A stretch of 64,000 nt of DNA from CAWGMT01 sp963823675 (GCA_963823675.1 CAWGMT010000008.1:992001-1056000); one strand, 5' to 3'. Shown: positions 20,339 through 31,478, counted from the first letter of the stretch. Numbers and translations: made by a program. Notes: generated by a model not told the origin, from the letters alone.

Positions 20339-23300
20339 TTACTTGAACGGTTTCGAGACGTCGCTCCAGAGGCTACTCCAGAAATCGCTGCTCTTGGAGC
20401 TGGATTTCTTGGCCTTCGCCTTTGCTTTCGCCGAGCCGGTGGCGGCTTGTGCCGGCGGGGGAGTCGCAGCGGCCGCCGGGCTGACCGTGGCGGCACTTGT
20501 CGTGCTCGTCGTCGCGGTGCTGGCCGAGCTGCCGGTGGCCGTGGTCCCGGTCCCGGTCGTGGCGGCGGGAGTTGTCGTGGTCGTGGTCGCCCCGGTCGTT
20601 AACGGCGCCGCCGTCGATGCGGCCGTGGTTTGCCCGGTGGTCGTCGCCGCCGTTGACGACGAACCCGTTGTGCTGGACGAGGTTGTCCCGTTCAGCAGGT
20701 TGAGCAGGCTATCCATGGGCGTTGCCGGCGTCGTGGTTTGCGACGAGGTCGTGGTGGGCGCGGACACCGACGGCTGCGTCGTCTGGGCAACCGGTGTCAC
20801 CGAGACATAGGGGGTTGTCGTCGATCCCGTCGTCGCAGAGCTCTGGCCGGTGGTGGTAGACAGGTTGGACGAAGGAATGTCGCTCACCCAGTTGACAGTG
20901 AACGGCACGCCATGGACATCCGCCGACTTGGTGAGCGTCACCACTTGTTGCGGCGGGTTGGTTGCGCCCGAGCCGGTATCAGTCGGCGTGAACAGTGTGT
21001 AGAGCGGGAAGTAGGTTCCCGGCGGCAATCCCTGTCCGACCTTGAACCGTGCCGGTGAGATGTTGCGGTACTTCTTGACCGCCGACGGAGGCACCCAGAG
21101 GAACGACGGCTGGATGTGCTGGATGGCAACGAAGTTCCTGAGAGTGGTGGGGGCCAGCAGGAAGCCGTTCGCCGAGGCCCGCTGACGATCAGTGATCGTA
21201 TAGGCGTCCGGCGACGGCAGCAGGATCCGCGACAGCATCTTGTACTGGTTGATCGTGATGCCGCCGGTGAGCTCGCCGTCCACCGCGTAGTTGAAGAAAT
21301 TGAACCGCCGCTGCTCGGCCGCCGGCTGATCAGGGTTCTCGTTAAAGACCTCGTTGTTGAGGCCGGGCTGCACCGCACTGTAAGTCGCCGTGCCGCCCAG
21401 GAGGGCCGCCATGGCACCGGCTTCCGCCATCCCCATCTGGGCCGAGTTGTCGACGAAGCCCTGCAGCTCCTGTGCGGTGATGATGCCGTCGTGATTGGCG
21501 TCGATGATCGGGAAAATGTTGTGTTTCAGCAAGTAGTTGATCGCAACGTATCCTTCGATCGCGGCGACGGCGTTGGCCACGTTGACGCTGGCGTAGGCGC
21601 GATATGCCGTGTTCCCCGGCAGGGTGGGCGGCGTGGACAGGCTGCCGCCGTCGTTGGCGTCGGTCGCCGGAACGGCGGTCCACGCCAGGATTCCATTGAT
21701 GCCGCTGGGGTTGTTCCAGGCGGACAGGTTCTTGAACTGGTGCGGGCCGTAGTTGAGCGAATCAACTCCAACCGGCGAGGTCAAGTAGGCATCGTCAACG
21801 TAGCCGTTGGATTGGGCCAGCGTGATCCAGTAATTGAGGGCCGAGGAGACGAGCGCGTACGAACCGGTTACGATCGCCGCCGACATTGACGTGCCGACCT
21901 GATTGAACGTCAGGTGGTCGAGCGGGTCGCCCGCGACCCCCGAACTCGCAGAGGTCGTCGTCGTTGGCGAGAACGTTCGCCGGAACGTCGGCACATTGAA
22001 CGCCGGCGCCGCGAAGTCGGTGGTGTCGCTGCGGTTGACGCCGGCTGCGACCCGGTTGGCGTAGATCTCGAAGTCTGCGTTGGCCAGCAGATTGGCGTTG
22101 GCATTCGCCGCGGTGCCAGAAGGATCGCCGCCGCCCTTGCCGCCGCCGCCACCGCCGCCCGCGCCACCACCGGCCCCACCACCGGCCCCACCACCGGCCC
22201 CACCACCGCGTGTTGCGCCGCCACCGAGGTTGGTCTCGTTGCCGAAGAGCAAGACCGGCCCGATCGGATTCGGGATCTCGCCGTCTGGTGTGTCAACCGG
22301 CGCGGACGCGGGAGTCTGGATGTATGGGAACGAGTAGACCCCCGTGACCGAGATGACCTCGTTGAGCACGGCGGGCAGAGCCATGCCGTTGACATCACCC
22401 AACGACGAGTTGTCTGCGTTGTTGTCGCCTTCGATGATGACGCCGGTAGAGCCGGTGCCCGTCGAGCTCGGTGCGCCGGCTCCCAGCGGCGCTCCAAACT
22501 CACCCGCGGCGGCGATCGGCGCGATCCCTTCCTTGAGGAACTTGTGATATTCGTTCTTGAGCGCGATCACAATCTGCGGGTAGTTATGGTACGCATCGAC
22601 TTCGGTCTGGAATGTCTGCGCCGTGCCGAACGCGAACGAGGCCGCGATGACGCGATCGACCTTGCCGGGCCGGACCGGATCGCTGACGTAGGGGTGCAGT
22701 ACGACGTATTGCAGACCGTTGTAGACCAGGTCGGAGTCGGACAAGGCATTGGCTGTGGCACCGATACTCGCGGCGCCGCCGGCGCCGCCACCGACGCCGC
22801 CGCCGCCGGTGGTCGTGCTGGTTGAGCTGAGCGCGACCAATCCAAAGCCAGGTACGAAGACGTTGACGGGAACGATGGTCGCCTGGGGCACGAACTGGGC
22901 AATCACGCCGGCGACGGGTGTACCGTGCCCATCGAACGTGTTGGCCAGCGTGGTGTTATTGGCACCACCACCGCCGCCGCCGCCGCCCGCTGTTCCGCCG
23001 CCGGTGAAGGCCGCGAGATCTTGATTGCCCAGACCGCCGTCGAAGATCTGGGTTCCGGGCGCGACTCGTCCTCGAAACGGAGGCGAGCTCGCGTCGACGC
23101 CGGTGTCCACCACCGCAACCGCGCTGCCCTGGCCGTCGTACGGCACGCCCAAGGTGCGCAGGTCGTTCAGTCCGACCAGCGTGCCGCTGGTCGAGTCGGC
23201 CAGTGACGCCGTGGTCTTGAACTGCCAGATCCCCTGGTCGTCGGAGGCGAATAATGTCGTTCCATCAGCCGAGAAGCTGATGCTCAGCATCGAATTGAGG

Positions 23301-24930
23301 AAGCTGTTGTAGTCCTCGGAGGAATTGGTGTCGAAACCCAGGGCGAAATCTTCCACCTGGCCGTCGGGAAGGATGCGGATAATCCGGCCGCCCGCAGAGG
23401 TCAAGTCGGTGATGACCGGAACCACGTTTCCGCCCACCACGCTGCTGGCACCGATGATCGATGAGCCCTGGACCGGCACCAGGATCGGTGTGGTCGGCAG
23501 CGGAGCAATCGGCGTCACGCTCACATACAGGCCGGTCGCCAGGTCGCTGACGAACAGGCTGCCGCCGTCAGTCGGCGGGTTGGTCACCGTATAGGTGGTT
23601 GTGCTGAAACCGTTGGTCGTGGTCGTGGCCGGGGTGAGCTGGACGCTCTGGGAAAAGTAGCCGTACTGGTCGAACGCGATGCTCTCGAATCGTCGGAAAT
23701 CCGTGGTGGCGGCGGAATAACCGTCGGCGGTGGTGGCGGCGACTGTCCCGTTGTTGATCAGCAGCTCGCCATCGTATCCTTGAACGCCGCTATAACCAGG
23801 GACCGAGTTAATCCCCCCTCCCGTTCCCGTTCCGAAATCCGTGAATGCCGAGTAGATGGGGGACGTATAGTCAGAGTTGGCCGCGGTCAGGCCGACGATG
23901 ATGCTGGTGTTGATCAACACGTCCTCTACCGGAAGTGAAGCCGGCGGAACCTGCGAGGTCAGCACGGTCGGCGCTATCGTGGGAGTGCCGAGGTCGGTCT
24001 CGCTGACGCCTGTCGGCAGGTTGGCGTTACTGATGACCTGGCCGGGCGAGTAGCTGCTCGACTGGAAGTAGAGGGCCGCGAACTGGCCAGGTCCATAGCT
24101 GGTGGGAGTTCCGGCGGCGGCGCTGCCGCTGCCGGCGATCAGCCCGCTCAAGAAGGCTTGATCCTGAACCGGCACCATCAAGATCGCGGTCGGGTTAAGG
24201 TTGAAGCCGTTCCCCATGTTGGCGGTCATCTGGGTGAATACACCCATCAGCGTGCCATTGGGAGCGATCTCGAAGATCACGTTCTTGCTGGGATCGAAAC
24301 GATCCACGCTGCTGACGAACATGGCGGGCGAGCCGCTGAACGTTCCCTCTGAATCAAACGTGATGCTGTACCAGTTGACCAGCCCGGTCGCATTGCCCAT
24401 CGAGTTGGCGGCCGTCGGATTGAGGGGGTCAACCTGGCTCATCACCGTGTTCAGGTCGAAGAAAACACTCGTCTTGCCCGTAGCGGGATCCACGCGATAA
24501 ATGACGCCCGGCTTGTTGATGGCGCCCGGGCCGCCCGTTGTGGGACCGCCTGGCACGGGCGTGGCCGAGTTGTCGCCCGCTCCGCGCGAAATGGCGTAGA
24601 CGTCATTGCCGAACACGCCACCGGGACCGGCTGCAATCGTCACGATGTCGTTGCCGAACGCCGAGATCGGGGCCAACTGCGACACCGACGTGATCGGCGC
24701 GGCCGAGTCGAGCGGAGTCGCGGCGGCCGTGTTCTGCGAGACCACCACGGTTCCCAGATCGGCGTTCGTGGGTGTCGCCGCTGGTGTGAACGTCGCGGTC
24801 AGCGGATAGGTCGCGACATACGGCGCCAGCAGGCAACGCGACTCCAGCGGGACCGGTCGATCAATCTTGAGATTGCGGCGCTTCCGCCGTTCCAGGGGGC
24901 CGGCGCCGGCGGTCGGGATGGCTGAGACAT
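20339..24930 (-). CDS. Giant surface subtilisin-like (S8) protein with planctomycete N-terminal motif
   Basis: The likely true start is ATG 24930 (MSQPSRPPAPAP), 9 bases after an AGGAG site. One missing C in the CCCCC run near 24897 then joins it to RNLKIDRPVPLESRCLLAP, a planctomycete N-terminal surface-protein motif. As written, the frame is usable only from ATG 24748. The protein is about 1,530 residues. An N-terminal propeller-like region precedes an S8 domain with Asp in VVDTGVD (near 23105), His in FDGHGTPVAG (near 22925) and Ser in GTSMSAA (near 21888), so the triad is complete. Gly-rich inserts interrupt the domain. An EF-hand-like loop, DANHDGIITAQE, lies near 21485. A Thr/Ser/Ala-rich tail ends in a Lys/Ser stretch. 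It is probably a secreted or cell-surface protease; the substrate is unknown. Confidence 0.8.
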
Positions 24931-25416
24931 TCCATTATCTCCTCATGCTTGACTCGTCCGTCCTGGACCGAGGCCGAGATGCCCGGCAATCCCTAGTATC
25001 GGCGCCAAGGGCGCACCGAGATCAGTCCAAACACTCGGCGAAATCGCTCGCTTCGATAAGACTCGCAGGCGCAAATTGCCTGGTCACACTCTCAGAATCG
25101 GCCAGAAACCCGAAGGACGATAAGCCAAAGACCCGACAAACCCCGAAAATCTGTTACGACTGGACGCTCCCGAGTCAGCGTAACCTCATCAACTGCTCAG
25201 TTGCATGCAGAACGGCGTGGGAGATCGGGGCGATGGGGGAGATCAGGGCGATGGGGGAGATTGGGATGTGAAATCAGAATGTGGTGAAAAAGAGGTCATT
25301 ACCGCCGAGCGTTTGGGGCGCGGACACGATCTCAACGCGCGTTCGCGCTCAAACAGCGCGCGTTCGGCGGCTCTTGACCTGCTTTGACGGTAAGCTCGCT
25401 TGAGAGCGTGCAAACC
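24931..25416. other. Intergenic stretch between the subtilase and DUF3467 genes
   Basis: About 490 bases lower in GC than the neighbours. No coding pattern is convincing. It contains the subtilase ribosome binding site at its left edge and an 18-base tandem repeat at 25221-25268. No clear terminator was found. Confidence 0.5.
25221..25268. repeat. Short tandem repeat, 18-base unit, about 2.6 copies
   Basis: The unit GAGATCGGGGCGATGGGG is repeated with one change and then truncated to GAGATTGGGATG. It is purine-rich on this strand and lies in noncoding DNA. Confidence 0.7.
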
Positions 25417-25815
25417 TTATTCGACGACTCCCTGAGGTCCGACTCTGCCGGGCCCTGCGTACGGCTGTGGCGTGCCGGCGGCACGCCGGCGCACGTCGAG
25501 CTCGATCGCGCCGAAGGTTCCCTCATGACGTTGAATGGTCATTCCCAACGCCGTCAAGAGTCGCTTGGCGGTGTAGAAATTCATCACGAGTCGCTGGTTG
25601 GCTTTGACCTCTTGACGACCGGTGGCGAACGGTTGGGGATTCAATCCGAAGTCAAGGATTACTTCTTCCGGCGTGGCGGTGACCCGGCAGAAGTTGGAGT
25701 AGGAAGGGAGCGTCGCCGAATCGTCAACGACTACCTCGGTTTGCTGCTGCGGCGCCTGAGGGTTGTGCAGTGTGGGCTGCCCTTCCGTCGCTTCTCTGCC
25801 TTCTTTCTCGATCAT
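25417..25815 (-). CDS. DUF3467 domain protein
   Basis: The start is at ATG 25815 (MIEKEGREATEG), preceded by GGGAGAATAAG; the longer frame upstream lacks a ribosome binding site. The core matches DUF3467: YSNFCRVTATPEEVILDFG, then LVMNFYTAKRLLTALGMT and GTFGAIELD. The N-terminus is short, charged and glutamine-rich. DUF3467 proteins are small and cytoplasmic, with no established function. The gene follows waaA on the same strand after 143 bases. Confidence 0.8.
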   Translation of the reverse strand: MIEKEGREATEGQPTLHNPQAPQQQTEVVVDDSATLPSYSNFCRVTATPEEVILDFGLNPQPFATGRQEVKANQRLVMNFYTAKRLLTALGMTIQRHEGTFGAIELDVRRRAAGTPQPYAGPGRVGPQGVVE

Positions 25816-25958
25816 CTTATTCTCCCATATTGATATCACTCGGTGCGTCTCCGCGAAGCACCCACGCCCCGCGTACGGGCGCAAGAGGCAACAATGCTCT
25901 CGTGTTTCCGGTGCGGTCCCTATTTCAGCGAAGCCCAGCCAAAAACGCAAGCCGGTGG

Positions 25959-27272
25959 TCACGAGCTCTGGTTGGCCACCGATGATTCCACCAGGCGGTC
26001 GAGCTCGCTCAAAGTGCGCCCAGCCGCGCCATTTTGTGAGAGCACGAAGTTTCGACCGGCTGCGCCTCGCGCCGCCGCAGTGTCCGGATCATCCAGATGC
26101 TCGAGAAGACATTCGGTCAATTCGTCGGCATCCGCAACTTGGCGCACCGCATCGCGCTCGAGTAACTGATCGACCGTGTCACGGAAATTCGTCGTGTGCG
26201 GCCCGAGCATCACCGCGGCACCATACGCGGCCGGCTCGATCATGTTCTGGCCACCCCGTCCCGGAATAAGACTGCCTCCCACGAATGCCGCGTCGGCCAG
26301 CCCCCAGACGGCCGCCAGCTCGCCGATTGTGTCGATGAGGATGATTGGCGGCGATCCTTCCCTCACGGTTCGAGCGGGCGTCGTCAACTGACTGCGTCTC
26401 TGGACGGCCTCGCCCTGTTTTTCGAGCCATCTCGCGACACTGTCGAAGCGCTCGGCATGCCGCGGGACGAGGATCAGCCGCAAGCCGGGATGCTGACGCC
26501 GCGCCGCCGTATACGCCGCCAAAACCGCGGCTTCCTCGCCCTCCATCGTGCTACCCGCCACGAAGACGAGATCACTCGGCGACAATCCCAGGAGCGTGCG
26601 CAGCTCGCGGGTCTTGGCGTTATTCCGGTCGCACTCCAGCCCGTCGTACTTGACCGAGCCCGTCACTCTGACCCGCTGGCTCGGAACGCCGAGCTCGATG
26701 AAACGCTGCGCGTATTCGGCGTTCTGTGCCGCTACCGCATCGATATGCCGGAATGTCGTCTGCAACGCACCTCGCAAGCGGCGATATCCGCGAAAACTGC
26801 GGGGACTGAGCCGGGCGTTGACAATCGCCACCTTCGCGCCCGACCGTTTGGCGGCACGGATGAGGTTGGGCCAGAGCTCGAGCTCGACCAACGAGAGCAC
26901 GGTCGGCCGGACCCGCGCGATCGCGCGCCGCGTCGCCCAGCTAAAATCGAGCGGGGCATAGAAAGTTACCAGGTCCGGGTAAGTCCGGCGGGCGACCACC
27001 AATCCGGTGGACGTGGTGGTCGAGATCACGATCGCCCAGTTGGGACGCCGGCGAGCCATCTCGCGCACCAGGGGACGCAAGAGCATAACCTCGCCCACGC
27101 TGACAGCGTGGAACCAAAGACAAGGCTCGTCTCCAATCCGCAACGGAGCTTTTCCCCAAAACTTTTCTCGCCAACCTTCGCGATACTTGCCTGCGCGAAC
27201 CCAACGGTAGACGAGCAACGGAGAGAAGATCACCAAGGCGGCCAAATAAAGGAGATTCAACGCGAACGGCAT
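25959..27272 (-). CDS. waaA: 3-deoxy-D-manno-octulosonic acid (Kdo) transferase
   Basis: This 437-residue protein matches WaaA/KdtA. It has an N-terminal membrane anchor (LLYLAALVIFSPLLVYRW) and the ACCEPTOR-side motif HAVSVGEVMLLRPL with its conserved Ser-Val-Gly-Glu. Then come TTTSTG, ELELWPNLI, the linker TGSVKYD, the C-terminal Rossmann domain with AGSTMEGEE and VPRHAERF, and the donor-binding GGSLIPGRGGQNMIEPAAYG. WaaA adds Kdo from CMP-Kdo to lipid A precursors at the inner face of the membrane, which implies lipopolysaccharide or a Kdo-bearing lipid A. Length and motifs are normal. No other lipid A gene is in the window. Confidence 0.92.
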   Translation of the reverse strand: MPFALNLLYLAALVIFSPLLVYRWVRAGKYREGWREKFWGKAPLRIGDEPCLWFHAVSVGEVMLLRPLVREMARRRPNWAIVISTTTSTGLVVARRTYPDLVTFYAPLDFSWATRRAIARVRPTVLSLVELELWPNLIRAAKRSGAKVAIVNARLSPRSFRGYRRLRGALQTTFRHIDAVAAQNAEYAQRFIELGVPSQRVRVTGSVKYDGLECDRNNAKTRELRTLLGLSPSDLVFVAGSTMEGEEAAVLAAYTAARRQHPGLRLILVPRHAERFDSVARWLEKQGEAVQRRSQLTTPARTVREGSPPIILIDTIGELAAVWGLADAAFVGGSLIPGRGGQNMIEPAAYGAAVMLGPHTTNFRDTVDQLLERDAVRQVADADELTECLLEHLDDPDTAAARGAAGRNFVLSQNGAAGRTLSELDRLVESSVANQSS

Positions 27273-27763
27273 CTCGGGGATTCCTTTCCCGGAACGGTGG
27301 TCGATTCTCTTTTCTGGTGAAGCCGATAATCTGCGAGCAATTGCCGTGCCTGGAACTCATGGGAAACGTGCCTTACCCGACTTCGTATCAGAATGCTCGA
27401 CTTCCACCCAACATTTCTCATGATAAATCAAGCACCCATGACCAGCTTTGTCGTCGTTCCAATCGCGTTCGATAAAGAGTCTCGGCCATTATGGAATCAG
27501 ATTGTTGCTTACCGATCGGATCTGACCAGAGTTTGATTTGGACCCAAACTCCTAATATATTGTTGAACGCCAGGTTGCGTCGAGCGACATTCCATACCAC
27601 CCACGCGAAAGCCCTCCTTCGCAGCCGACCTGGCGACAATGCATGGCGATGGCGGATCACAGCGCCCACAATGCTTGATCTTCGTCGATTGCCGGCCCGT
27701 CGGATGCTGGAGAATATCCCCCATTTTATCAGCTCATCAGGGTCGGCAGACTGAGCTGATTGA
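27273..27763. other. Intergenic stretch between secA and waaA
   Basis: About 490 bases, AT-richer than its surroundings. No convincing gene, RNA or hairpin terminator was seen. It probably contains the waaA promoter. Confidence 0.5.
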
Positions 27764-30700
27764 CTAGATTGCGTCGGTCCGCGATTGTTTGCGCATGCAG
27801 CAAGCTTTGAATTTTTTACCCGAACCGCACGGACAGGGATCGTTGCGGCCGACTTTTTTTGCAAGGTTTCGTAACGGCTCGCGTTTTTTATCAGGTGCGC
27901 GCTGGCTGTTGGCGATCGCGGCGGCTTGTTGAGATCGAACACCGCTCGAGACCGGCTCGCCGGAGAGTTGCGAATCCGCTTGCTGATGGATCGTTTGCGC
28001 TCGATCGAGCTTCCATTGGGAGCCAAGGTAGTTGAGGAATTCGGGATCGAAGTGTTCGACCCGGAAAATCAGGTCGGTGACGCGGTCGGCGATGCCGTTC
28101 CACATCTCGTTGAAGATCCTCATTCCTTCTCGTTTATATTCGACCTTGGGATCGATCTGGGCGTATCCTTGGAGGCCGATGGAGCTGCGCAGGTGGTCCA
28201 TGGCACGCAGGTGTTCCATCCAGCTCGAGTCGAGGATCTGGAGGAGAACCGCCTTTTCCATCTCGTGCATTTCGGGCCGGTGGGCGTCATCGAGAGCGTT
28301 CAGCAACCGGCGGCGGACCTCCTGGCCGGACAGCGTCTGGAGTTCATGGGCGGTGATTTCGACTTTCAAGTTTTCGCGAGCCCAATCAGCCAGATCGCGG
28401 AGCGCGGCGAGATCGGTCGTGGTGGCATCCGTGCCGCTGGCCGACTCCAGGATTCCGGTAGCCGCGAGCTTGGCTTCGAGCTCTTGCATCAGGCGGGCGC
28501 CGGCGTACTTCTCTTGTGCCAACCCCATCAGTCGCGACTCGATCTCCGGTCGCAGCATGCTCCGCAGCTCATCGCCGTCGAGTGGAGTTTGGTAACGCAT
28601 GAGCGCCCAGGCTGCCAATCCGTCGCGGTCGTAGCGCGGAGGCTGGTGTCCGGCGCGGTCCCCCATATACCGGATCAAGGCGATCCGGGCTGGGAGCTCG
28701 GCTTCCTTGAGGGCGTAGAGTCGCCGTGCTTCGTCCTTGATGCGGTGGACGATCTCGGCACGATCGAGCTCGGCCCAGATCGCCGGGTCGACGGCCATGC
28801 CGAACTTGTGATGAGCCCAGCCGCCGAGCGAGCGGCGTCCCCAATCGGGCAAGAGGAATTCGCGGGCCGGCGAGAGGTCGAGCGTCTGGATGGACGCGAC
28901 GGCCTTCTCGCTGAGGAACTCTTCGAGGTCCGCGTGACCGAACTGGAACTCGTCGCTGTCGGCCCGGGCGAATTTGCGGAGGTCTTTCTCTTTCAAGTTG
29001 AGCTCGAAGCGGTTGTTGGCCCAGTTGGCCAGCGCTTGCCAGGTCCACTCGGACGGGTCGACATCCTCGGACAGGTTCTCGTCCATGGCCTGGCGAATCG
29101 CCTCGCGGAGGTGGCGTTCGGCGCGGGTCTTGGCGATCTCCTCGGCGTCCTCGAAGCTGGCTCCCTTGACATCACGCGTGGTCAGCTCGACGCCCAGGCG
29201 TTGGCCGACCCACTCGGCGAAGCTGGCCGCGCCGTAATCATCGGCCAGAAAGCGGTTGGCGGCGTCCTCGATCTGCGTGTCGATCATCTCCATGAGCATG
29301 ACCTTGGGCGGCGAGCCTTCGAGCAAACTCTGGCGAAACGAGTAGACGCGCTTGCGCTGCTCGTCCATGACCTCATCGTATTCCAGCAGGTTCTTGCGGA
29401 TGTCGAAGTTGCGTTCTTCGACTTTTTTCTGCGCCCCCTCGATCCGCCGCGTGACCATCCGGCTTTCGATGGCTTCGCCTTCCTGCATGCCCAGCCGGGT
29501 GAGGACGGCCGAGACCCATTCCCCGGCAAACTTCCGCATCAAGTCGTCTTCGAGCGAGAGGAAGAACCGCGAGGAGCCGGGGTCGCCCTGGCGGCCGGCG
29601 CGGCCGCGAAGCTGGTTGTCGATGCGGCGGCTCTCGTGTCTTTCCGTGCCGATGATGTGCACGCCCCCCACCGTGGCCACCTCGCGGCCCTCGGCCCTCA
29701 TCTCGGGCTCGTAGCGGGCGACGGCTTTTTCCCAGGCTTCGGCCGGCACTTCGAGCCGGGTCGGGTAGAGCGGGCGCCCATCCTCGTCGCTCAGTCTCTT
29801 GAGATCGGCCCAGGCCATGAACTCCGGGTTTCCTCCCAGGATGATGTCCGTGCCGCGGCCGGCCATGTTGGTCGCGATTGTAACCGCCGATCTCCGCCCC
29901 GCCTGCGCGACGATCTCCGCCTCGCGCTCATGATACTTGGCGTTGAGAACCTGGTGGGGAATCCCGAACCGCTCGAGCATCTCCGAGAGCTCTTCCGACT
30001 TTTCGATCGACGTGGTGCCGACCAGGATCGGCCGGCCGCTTGCGTGTACGTCTTTGATCTCCTCCAGGATGGCATGAGCCTTTTCGCGCTCCGTGCGGAA
30101 AATGACATCGGGCGCGTTGAGCCGGACCAGCGGCCGGTTGGTTGGGATGGCGACCACGTCCAGTCCGTAAACCTTGTAAAACTCGGTCGCCTCGGTCATG
30201 GCCGTGCCGGTCATTCCGGCCAGCTTCTTGTAGAGCTTGAAGAAGTTCTGCAACGTGATCGTCGCCAGCGTCTGATTCTCTTCCTTGACTCGCACGCGCT
30301 CCTTCGCTTCCACCGCCTGATGGAGACCATCCGACCATTGCCGTCCGATCATGAGTCGGCCGGTGAACTCGTCGACGATCACCACATCTCCATCCGGTTG
30401 GACGACATAGTCGCGGTCGCGTCGATAAAGGTGGTGAGCCTTCAGCGCGTTGTCAATCAGGTGGGGCCACTCCATGTTGCCAGGCGTATAGAAGCTCTCC
30501 AGCCCGGCGATTTTCTCTGCTTCGCGGACGCCGTCGTCAGTCAGGTGGCAGGTCCGTTCCTTTTCCTTGACCTCGAAATGACTATCACGACGAAGCTGGC
30601 GGGCGATCCGATCGGCCTCGGCATACTTGGTAACGTCGTCGAACGCCGGGCCGGAGATGATGAGCGGGGTCCGGGCCTCGTCGATCAAGATGCTGTCGAC

Positions 30701-31390
30701 CTCGTCGATGATTGCGTAAAAGAGCTCGCGCTGGCTTTGCGTCTCCTTCGTCGGCTTCATGTTGTCCCGCAGGTAGTCGAAGCCGAACTCATTATTCGTT
30801 CCGTAGGTAATGTCGCAGGCGTACATCCCCTGCCGCTCGGTGGGCTCCATCTCGGACTGTATGGCTCCCACGGTCATGCCCAGTCCACGAAAGAGCGGAC
30901 TCATCCACTCGGCGTCGCGCCGCGCCAGGTAGTCGTTGACTGTCACGACGTGGACGCCCCGGCCTTCCAGGGCATTCAGATACGCGGCCAAGGTGGCAAC
31001 CAAGGTCTTGCCCTCGCCGGTGACCATCTCGGCGATGTCACCACCGTGCAAAACGACGCCCCCCATCAACTGGACGTCGAAATGACGCATGTTCAAGAAC
31101 CGGCGCCCCGATTCGCGCGCGGCCGCGAACGCCTCGGGCAAAAGGTCGTCGAGCTGCTCTCCCCTGGCTCGCCTCATTCGGAATTCATCGGTTTTGGCGC
31201 GGAGCTCATCGTCCGGCAGCGCCCGCATGCTCGGCTCCAACTCGTTGATCTGCGCGACCAGCGCGCGCATTTGCCGGACCCGCCGCTCATTCGAGCTGCC
31301 GAAGAGCCGTATCAAACCCTCGGAAACCCCTTCGGAAAAGGCCGTGAACGCATCCGTCGTTTTATCCCAAATCTCAGTCAGCAGTTCCAT
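27764..31390 (-). CDS. secA: Preprotein translocase ATPase SecA with expanded helical wing region
   Basis: The start is taken at ATG 31390 (MELLTEIWDKTTD); another ATG lies at 31441. Typical SecA motifs include the Walker A region MVTGEGKTLVATLAAYLNAL, VHVVTVNDYLARRDAEWM, Walker B IIDEVDSILIDEARTPLIIS, NMAGRGTDIILGG and RQGDPGSSRFFLSLEDDLMR. The C-terminal zinc site is KVGRNDPCPCGSGKKFKACC. It drives protein export through SecYEG. At about 1,208 residues it is some 300 longer than Escherichia coli SecA. The extra length lies before the conserved DSSWMEHLRAMDHLR helix, where a tryptophan-containing unit (LANWANNRFELNL, LGGWAHHKFGMAV, LAAWALMRYQTPL and two others) recurs about every 70 residues. 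Confidence 0.95.
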   Translation of the reverse strand: MELLTEIWDKTTDAFTAFSEGVSEGLIRLFGSSNERRVRQMRALVAQINELEPSMRALPDDELRAKTDEFRMRRARGEQLDDLLPEAFAAARESGRRFLNMRHFDVQLMGGVVLHGGDIAEMVTGEGKTLVATLAAYLNALEGRGVHVVTVNDYLARRDAEWMSPLFRGLGMTVGAIQSEMEPTERQGMYACDITYGTNNEFGFDYLRDNMKPTKETQSQRELFYAIIDEVDSILIDEARTPLIISGPAFDDVTKYAEADRIARQLRRDSHFEVKEKERTCHLTDDGVREAEKIAGLESFYTPGNMEWPHLIDNALKAHHLYRRDRDYVVQPDGDVVIVDEFTGRLMIGRQWSDGLHQAVEAKERVRVKEENQTLATITLQNFFKLYKKLAGMTGTAMTEATEFYKVYGLDVVAIPTNRPLVRLNAPDVIFRTEREKAHAILEEIKDVHASGRPILVGTTSIEKSEELSEMLERFGIPHQVLNAKYHEREAEIVAQAGRRSAVTIATNMAGRGTDIILGGNPEFMAWADLKRLSDEDGRPLYPTRLEVPAEAWEKAVARYEPEMRAEGREVATVGGVHIIGTERHESRRIDNQLRGRAGRQGDPGSSRFFLSLEDDLMRKFAGEWVSAVLTRLGMQEGEAIESRMVTRRIEGAQKKVEERNFDIRKNLLEYDEVMDEQRKRVYSFRQSLLEGSPPKVMLMEMIDTQIEDAANRFLADDYGAASFAEWVGQRLGVELTTRDVKGASFEDAEEIAKTRAERHLREAIRQAMDENLSEDVDPSEWTWQALANWANNRFELNLKEKDLRKFARADSDEFQFGHADLEEFLSEKAVASIQTLDLSPAREFLLPDWGRRSLGGWAHHKFGMAVDPAIWAELDRAEIVHRIKDEARRLYALKEAELPARIALIRYMGDRAGHQPPRYDRDGLAAWALMRYQTPLDGDELRSMLRPEIESRLMGLAQEKYAGARLMQELEAKLAATGILESASGTDATTTDLAALRDLADWARENLKVEITAHELQTLSGQEVRRRLLNALDDAHRPEMHEMEKAVLLQILDSSWMEHLRAMDHLRSSIGLQGYAQIDPKVEYKREGMRIFNEMWNGIADRVTDLIFRVEHFDPEFLNYLGSQWKLDRAQTIHQQADSQLSGEPVSSGVRSQQAAAIANSQRAPDKKREPLRNLAKKVGRNDPCPCGSGKKFKACCMRKQSRTDAI

Positions 31391-31448
31391 GACCGCACCA
31401 ACCCGCAAGAGTTCCTGAAAGAATGCAGTAAGTCGTTTCAAAGAGCGA

Positions 31449-31478
31449 TCTTACATCAGATGAGCCCAAGCCGTCAAG
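31449..31478 (-). promoter_or_regulatory. Probable secA promoter
   Basis: On the minus strand TTGACG (31478-31473) and TAAGAT (31454-31449) are 18 bases apart, ending 8 bases from the upstream ATG and about 58 from the preferred one. If this promoter is used, transcription begins near 31442 and only the 31390 start is likely. Confidence 0.55.
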
